A DNA stretch of 9,403 bases from NCBI GenBank assembly GCA_036272915.1, contig DATAXV010000028.1, forward strand, positions 1 through 9,403. The letters are read 5' to 3'. Under the pieces are notes generated by a model. That model was given only the letters and a program-made list of their open reading frames with translations, was not told where the DNA came from and did not search any database. A program made the translations under genes and the position numbers. Position 1 is the stretch's first letter; every line of letters begins with the position of its first letter. Positions 7,523 through 9,403 of this stretch are shown piece after piece. Origin of the DNA: DATAXV01 sp036272915 (GTDB lineage: Bacteria > Chloroflexota > Dormibacteria > Dormibacterales > Dormibacteraceae).

Positions 7523-8616
7523 GCGCCCGCCTCGAGGTCGACGTCCGGCCGGGCCTGGAGCCGGCCCTGTTCCGGGCGATGGAGGCGGGCGCGTCGGTGC
7601 TCCGCCCGGCGCTGGAGGAGGGATTCCCCCCGGCCGCCGCGGCGGCGCTGGTCGACGCCAGGGGTATCGCCGCCGAGGCGTGGGGAGGGTGGGCCTGCCT
7701 CGATCCGGAGCGGGTGGCGCTGGCCAGGGGCACCCGGTTCGACCTGGCCTCCCTGACCAAGGTGATGATCTCGGTGAGCCTGGTCCTGCGCATGCGCGAC
7801 GAGCATCGATGGTCGCTCGCCGACCCAGTCCGGCGCTGGCTGCCCGCGTTCCCGCGAGAGGATCTCACGCTGCGCCACTGTCTGACCCACACCTCGGGCC
7901 TCCCCAGCCACCGGCCCCTCTACCTGCTGCCGCGCCCGCGCCGGATCCGACGCACCGTCTACGACGAGGCCAGACGGGCGGGTCCGCCGGGCGAGGTCGT
8001 CTACAGCGACCTCAACTTCATGCTGCTGGGCTGGGCGCTGGAGGCGCTGTCCGGCACCGGTCTTCGCCGGCTGGCCAGGGAGGCCCTGCTCGACCCGCTG
8101 GGCATGTCCGCCACCGATTACCGGCCGCCGGCCAGGCTTCGCCGCATGACCGCGGCCACCGAGGTCGGCGGGGACCAGCGTCCGGCGCCGGAGGCGATCT
8201 GGGGAGAGGTCCACGACGGGAACGCCTGGGCGATGGGGGGCGTCGCCGGCCACGCCGGCCTGTTCGCGCCCGTGTCCGACGTGGCCGGCTTCGTCTCGGC
8301 CCTGCTCCGGCCCGGCCGCCATCCCGTCCTGAGCGCGGCCTCGATCGCCGAGATGACCTCGCGACAGGCGGGCCGCTCCCCCGACGTGCGCGGCTTGGGC
8401 TGGCGCCTGGAACCGGGTGAGTGGGGTGACTGGCCGGAGGGGACCTTCTGGCACACCGGCTTCACCGGGACCTCGATCCTGGTCGCGCCGGCGTTGGCGA
8501 TGGGTGTGGTCCTGCTCACCAACGCCGTGCATCCCCGCCGCCGCCTCGACCGCCAGGCGACCCTCCGCCGCGACTTCCACCGGGCGCTGATCCGGGAGCT
8601 CGGTACCCGCGGCTGA
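7519..8616 (+). CDS. Beta-lactamase-fold serine hydrolase (class C / YbbE-AmiE-like)
   Basis: This 365-residue member of the serine beta-lactamase / penicillin-binding-protein-like family has all three catalytic motifs. S78-L79-T80-K81 (after FDLA) is the nucleophile and base, Y162-S163-D164 stands for YxN, and H312-T313-G314 stands for KTG. The block CLTHTSGLP (121-129) and VYSDLNFMLLGW are typical of the AmpC/EstB/YbbE branch. B. subtilis AmiE (YbbE) of this family acts in the MurNAc recycling operon, removing peptides from cell-wall fragments. The anmK neighbour supports a similar role here. No signal peptide or membrane anchor is visible at the N-terminus (MSARLEVDVRPGLEPALFRA), so the enzyme should be cytoplasmic, unlike exported relatives. 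The GTG start overlaps the TGA of the preceding gene as GTGA, with GGAGG at 7510-7514, which points to translational coupling. An esterase or peptidase function is an alternative. It ends 14 bases from the convergent DUF3800 gene, with a small CCCC/GGGG hairpin at 8625-8637. Confidence 0.85.
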   Translation: MSARLEVDVRPGLEPALFRAMEAGASVLRPALEEGFPPAAAAALVDARGIAAEAWGGWACLDPERVALARGTRFDLASLTKVMISVSLVLRMRDEHRWSLADPVRRWLPAFPREDLTLRHCLTHTSGLPSHRPLYLLPRPRRIRRTVYDEARRAGPPGEVVYSDLNFMLLGWALEALSGTGLRRLAREALLDPLGMSATDYRPPARLRRMTAATEVGGDQRPAPEAIWGEVHDGNAWAMGGVAGHAGLFAPVSDVAGFVSALLRPGRHPVLSAASIAEMTSRQAGRSPDVRGLGWRLEPGEWGDWPEGTFWHTGFTGTSILVAPALAMGVVLLTNAVHPRRRLDRQATLRRDFHRALIRELGTRG

Positions 8617-8630
8617 GGGAGGCACCCCGC

Positions 8631-9209
8631 TCAGGGGAACACCTCGTGCACGATCGGTGCGCGCCCGCCCAGCCCGAGCAGGAAGCCGCGGTCGCCGGAG
8701 AGAGACTGGCCGATGGCGCCGGCGATGCTGTCGGGGATCCAGAGCAGGGGCTCCTCGCCGGGCAGGCCGAAGTCGCAGGCGAGGCGGGCCGGGCACAGGC
8801 CGGCCCGGCGTCCCCAGCCGAGGATCGCCTGGTCCATCCGGTCGGAGTGTCCGCTCCGGCTCTCCAGGACGAGGCGGTCGAGCTTGAGGCCGCGCAGCTC
8901 CCAGAGCAGCCGCGACAGGCACAGTCGTCGCGCTCGCTCGCTCCGGCGGGGGTCGGGCACGGGGCAGACGGCGGCGACGGACCGGAAGTCGCATCGCGCC
9001 AGCCGGTCGACCATCGCCCGCCTCCCCTCGGCGGCCTCGTCGTGCCAGTGGAAGCGATGCTGGTGCGGTCGAAGAACGCCGCGCAGGCTGCGCCGGATCA
9101 CTCCGGCTCGAAGGCCCGACACAACCGCGCAGGCGAGTATGTACACGGCTCCGGCCGGCCGCTGCCCGCCCGGTTCCCTCAACGACTCGTCGATGAACGC
9201 CTCGATCAT
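8631..9209 (-). CDS. DUF3800-like protein
   Basis: This 192-residue protein begins MIEAFIDES, and an early FIDES or YIDES with its invariant Asp is the hallmark of DUF3800, a family with a predicted RNase H-like fold. Further family-like features are YILACAVV (a strand after the acidic residue), HWHDE at 55-59, a strand KLDRLVLESR at 109-118, and the C-terminal PDSIAGAI at 159-166, where a conserved Asp precedes a small-residue helix. Acidic residues D7, E117 and D160 could form a metal site. The family is widespread, often in mobile or defence contexts, and its biochemical role is not established. The ATG start is at 9209-9207, preceded on the minus strand by AGGTGG (9220-9215) five bases upstream. 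The frame is open further upstream to 9392, but that part overlaps the next gene and lacks family features. It is convergent with the hydrolase operon and probably unrelated to it. Confidence 0.75.
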   Translation of the reverse strand: MIEAFIDESLREPGGQRPAGAVYILACAVVSGLRAGVIRRSLRGVLRPHQHRFHWHDEAAEGRRAMVDRLARCDFRSVAAVCPVPDPRRSERARRLCLSRLLWELRGLKLDRLVLESRSGHSDRMDQAILGWGRRAGLCPARLACDFGLPGEEPLLWIPDSIAGAIGQSLSGDRGFLLGLGGRAPIVHEVFP

Positions 9210-9283
9210 GGCGGCCACCTTAGCGACGGGCGCGCCGCGTGGGGAATCTTTGTTCGGTGTCTGCCCGCCCCCGCCCTGGAGGC

Positions 9284-9403
9284 CTACCTGATCAGCAGGA
9301 GCAGCCCGAGGAAGGCCAGGTAGCCGAGGATGAGGACCGCCCCCGAGCGGCGTCCCAGGCCCCGCGCCCGGTAGGCGAGGAGGATCGCACACGCGGTGAG
9401 GAC
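9284..9403 (-). CDS. C-terminal end of a membrane protein, possibly a CaCA-type cation antiporter (partial)
   Basis: The last 39 codons before a TAG at 9286-9284 read as two hydrophobic segments. LTACAILLAY is followed by a basic turn (RARGLGRRS) and then GAVLILGYLAFLGLLLLI, with a C-terminal Arg. Short helix, basic loop and a G-x-x-L-x-x-x-Y helix at the very C-terminus is how many calcium/sodium antiporters end, but other polytopic proteins could look alike. The 5' part is outside the window. The stop lies 74 bases upstream of the DUF3800 start on the same strand, so the two could share a transcript. That spacer shows no clear terminator. Confidence 0.6.
   Translation of the reverse strand, partial: VLTACAILLAYRARGLGRRSGAVLILGYLAFLGLLLLIR

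Noticed and set aside
7474..8994. 506-codon minus-strand frame across the hydrolase and DUF3800 genes
   Set aside because: It is an antisense shadow. The plus-strand hydrolase carries complete SxxK, YSD and HTG motifs.
9210..9392. Upstream extension of the DUF3800-like frame
   Set aside because: It runs through the C-terminal coding part of the neighbouring membrane protein in another frame. ATG 9209 has a good ribosome binding site and gives the FIDES motif at the expected position.

Overview
This is a GC-rich window whose gene content and translation signals suggest an actinobacterium (Actinomycetota). Evidence includes GTG starts, short or absent leaders, a pentapeptide/DinB protein, a DUF664-type DinB relative and a short UvrA-like protein of the DrrC/UvrA2 kind. 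I cannot name a species from sequence alone.

Left part (1 to about 2100): the window opens in the 3' end of a group II intron, with a clear domain V at 50-82 and a plausible domain VI. The intron reverse transcriptase, if present, lies outside. The intron abuts the ATG of a 278-residue pentapeptide-repeat/DinB protein (138-974). Next comes a decayed DinB/DUF664 gene (1091 to about 1626) with one nonsense codon and two compensating frameshifts. About 480 bases follow in which I recognise no gene.

Middle (2109-5029): a 796-residue UvrA-like twin-ABC ATPase lacks the room for a UvrB-binding domain and resembles self-resistance/UvrA2 proteins. A small four-helix membrane protein of unknown function follows, convergent with the next gene.

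Right part (5037-8616): a compact unit that looks devoted to recycling cell-wall amino sugars. anmK (anhydro-N-acetylmuramic acid kinase, minus strand) is divergent from a single reading frame that fuses a complete GntR/UTRA repressor to a complete GNAT acetyltransferase. That frame overlaps by four bases the start of a cytoplasmic-looking beta-lactamase-fold hydrolase resembling YbbE/AmiE. Between the divergent genes lies a striking palindrome (core 6269-6286, extended 6261-6294). Its arms supply the -35 and -10 boxes of two opposed, overlapping promoters, each with a 17-base spacer. The simplest reading is that the GntR protein binds there and controls both transcripts at once.

The window ends with a DUF3800-like gene (8631-9209, minus) and the last 39 codons of a membrane protein (9284-9403, minus), possibly a cation antiporter. 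The most interesting items are the repressor-acetyltransferase fusion with an internal translation start, and the mirrored operator-promoter it probably controls.
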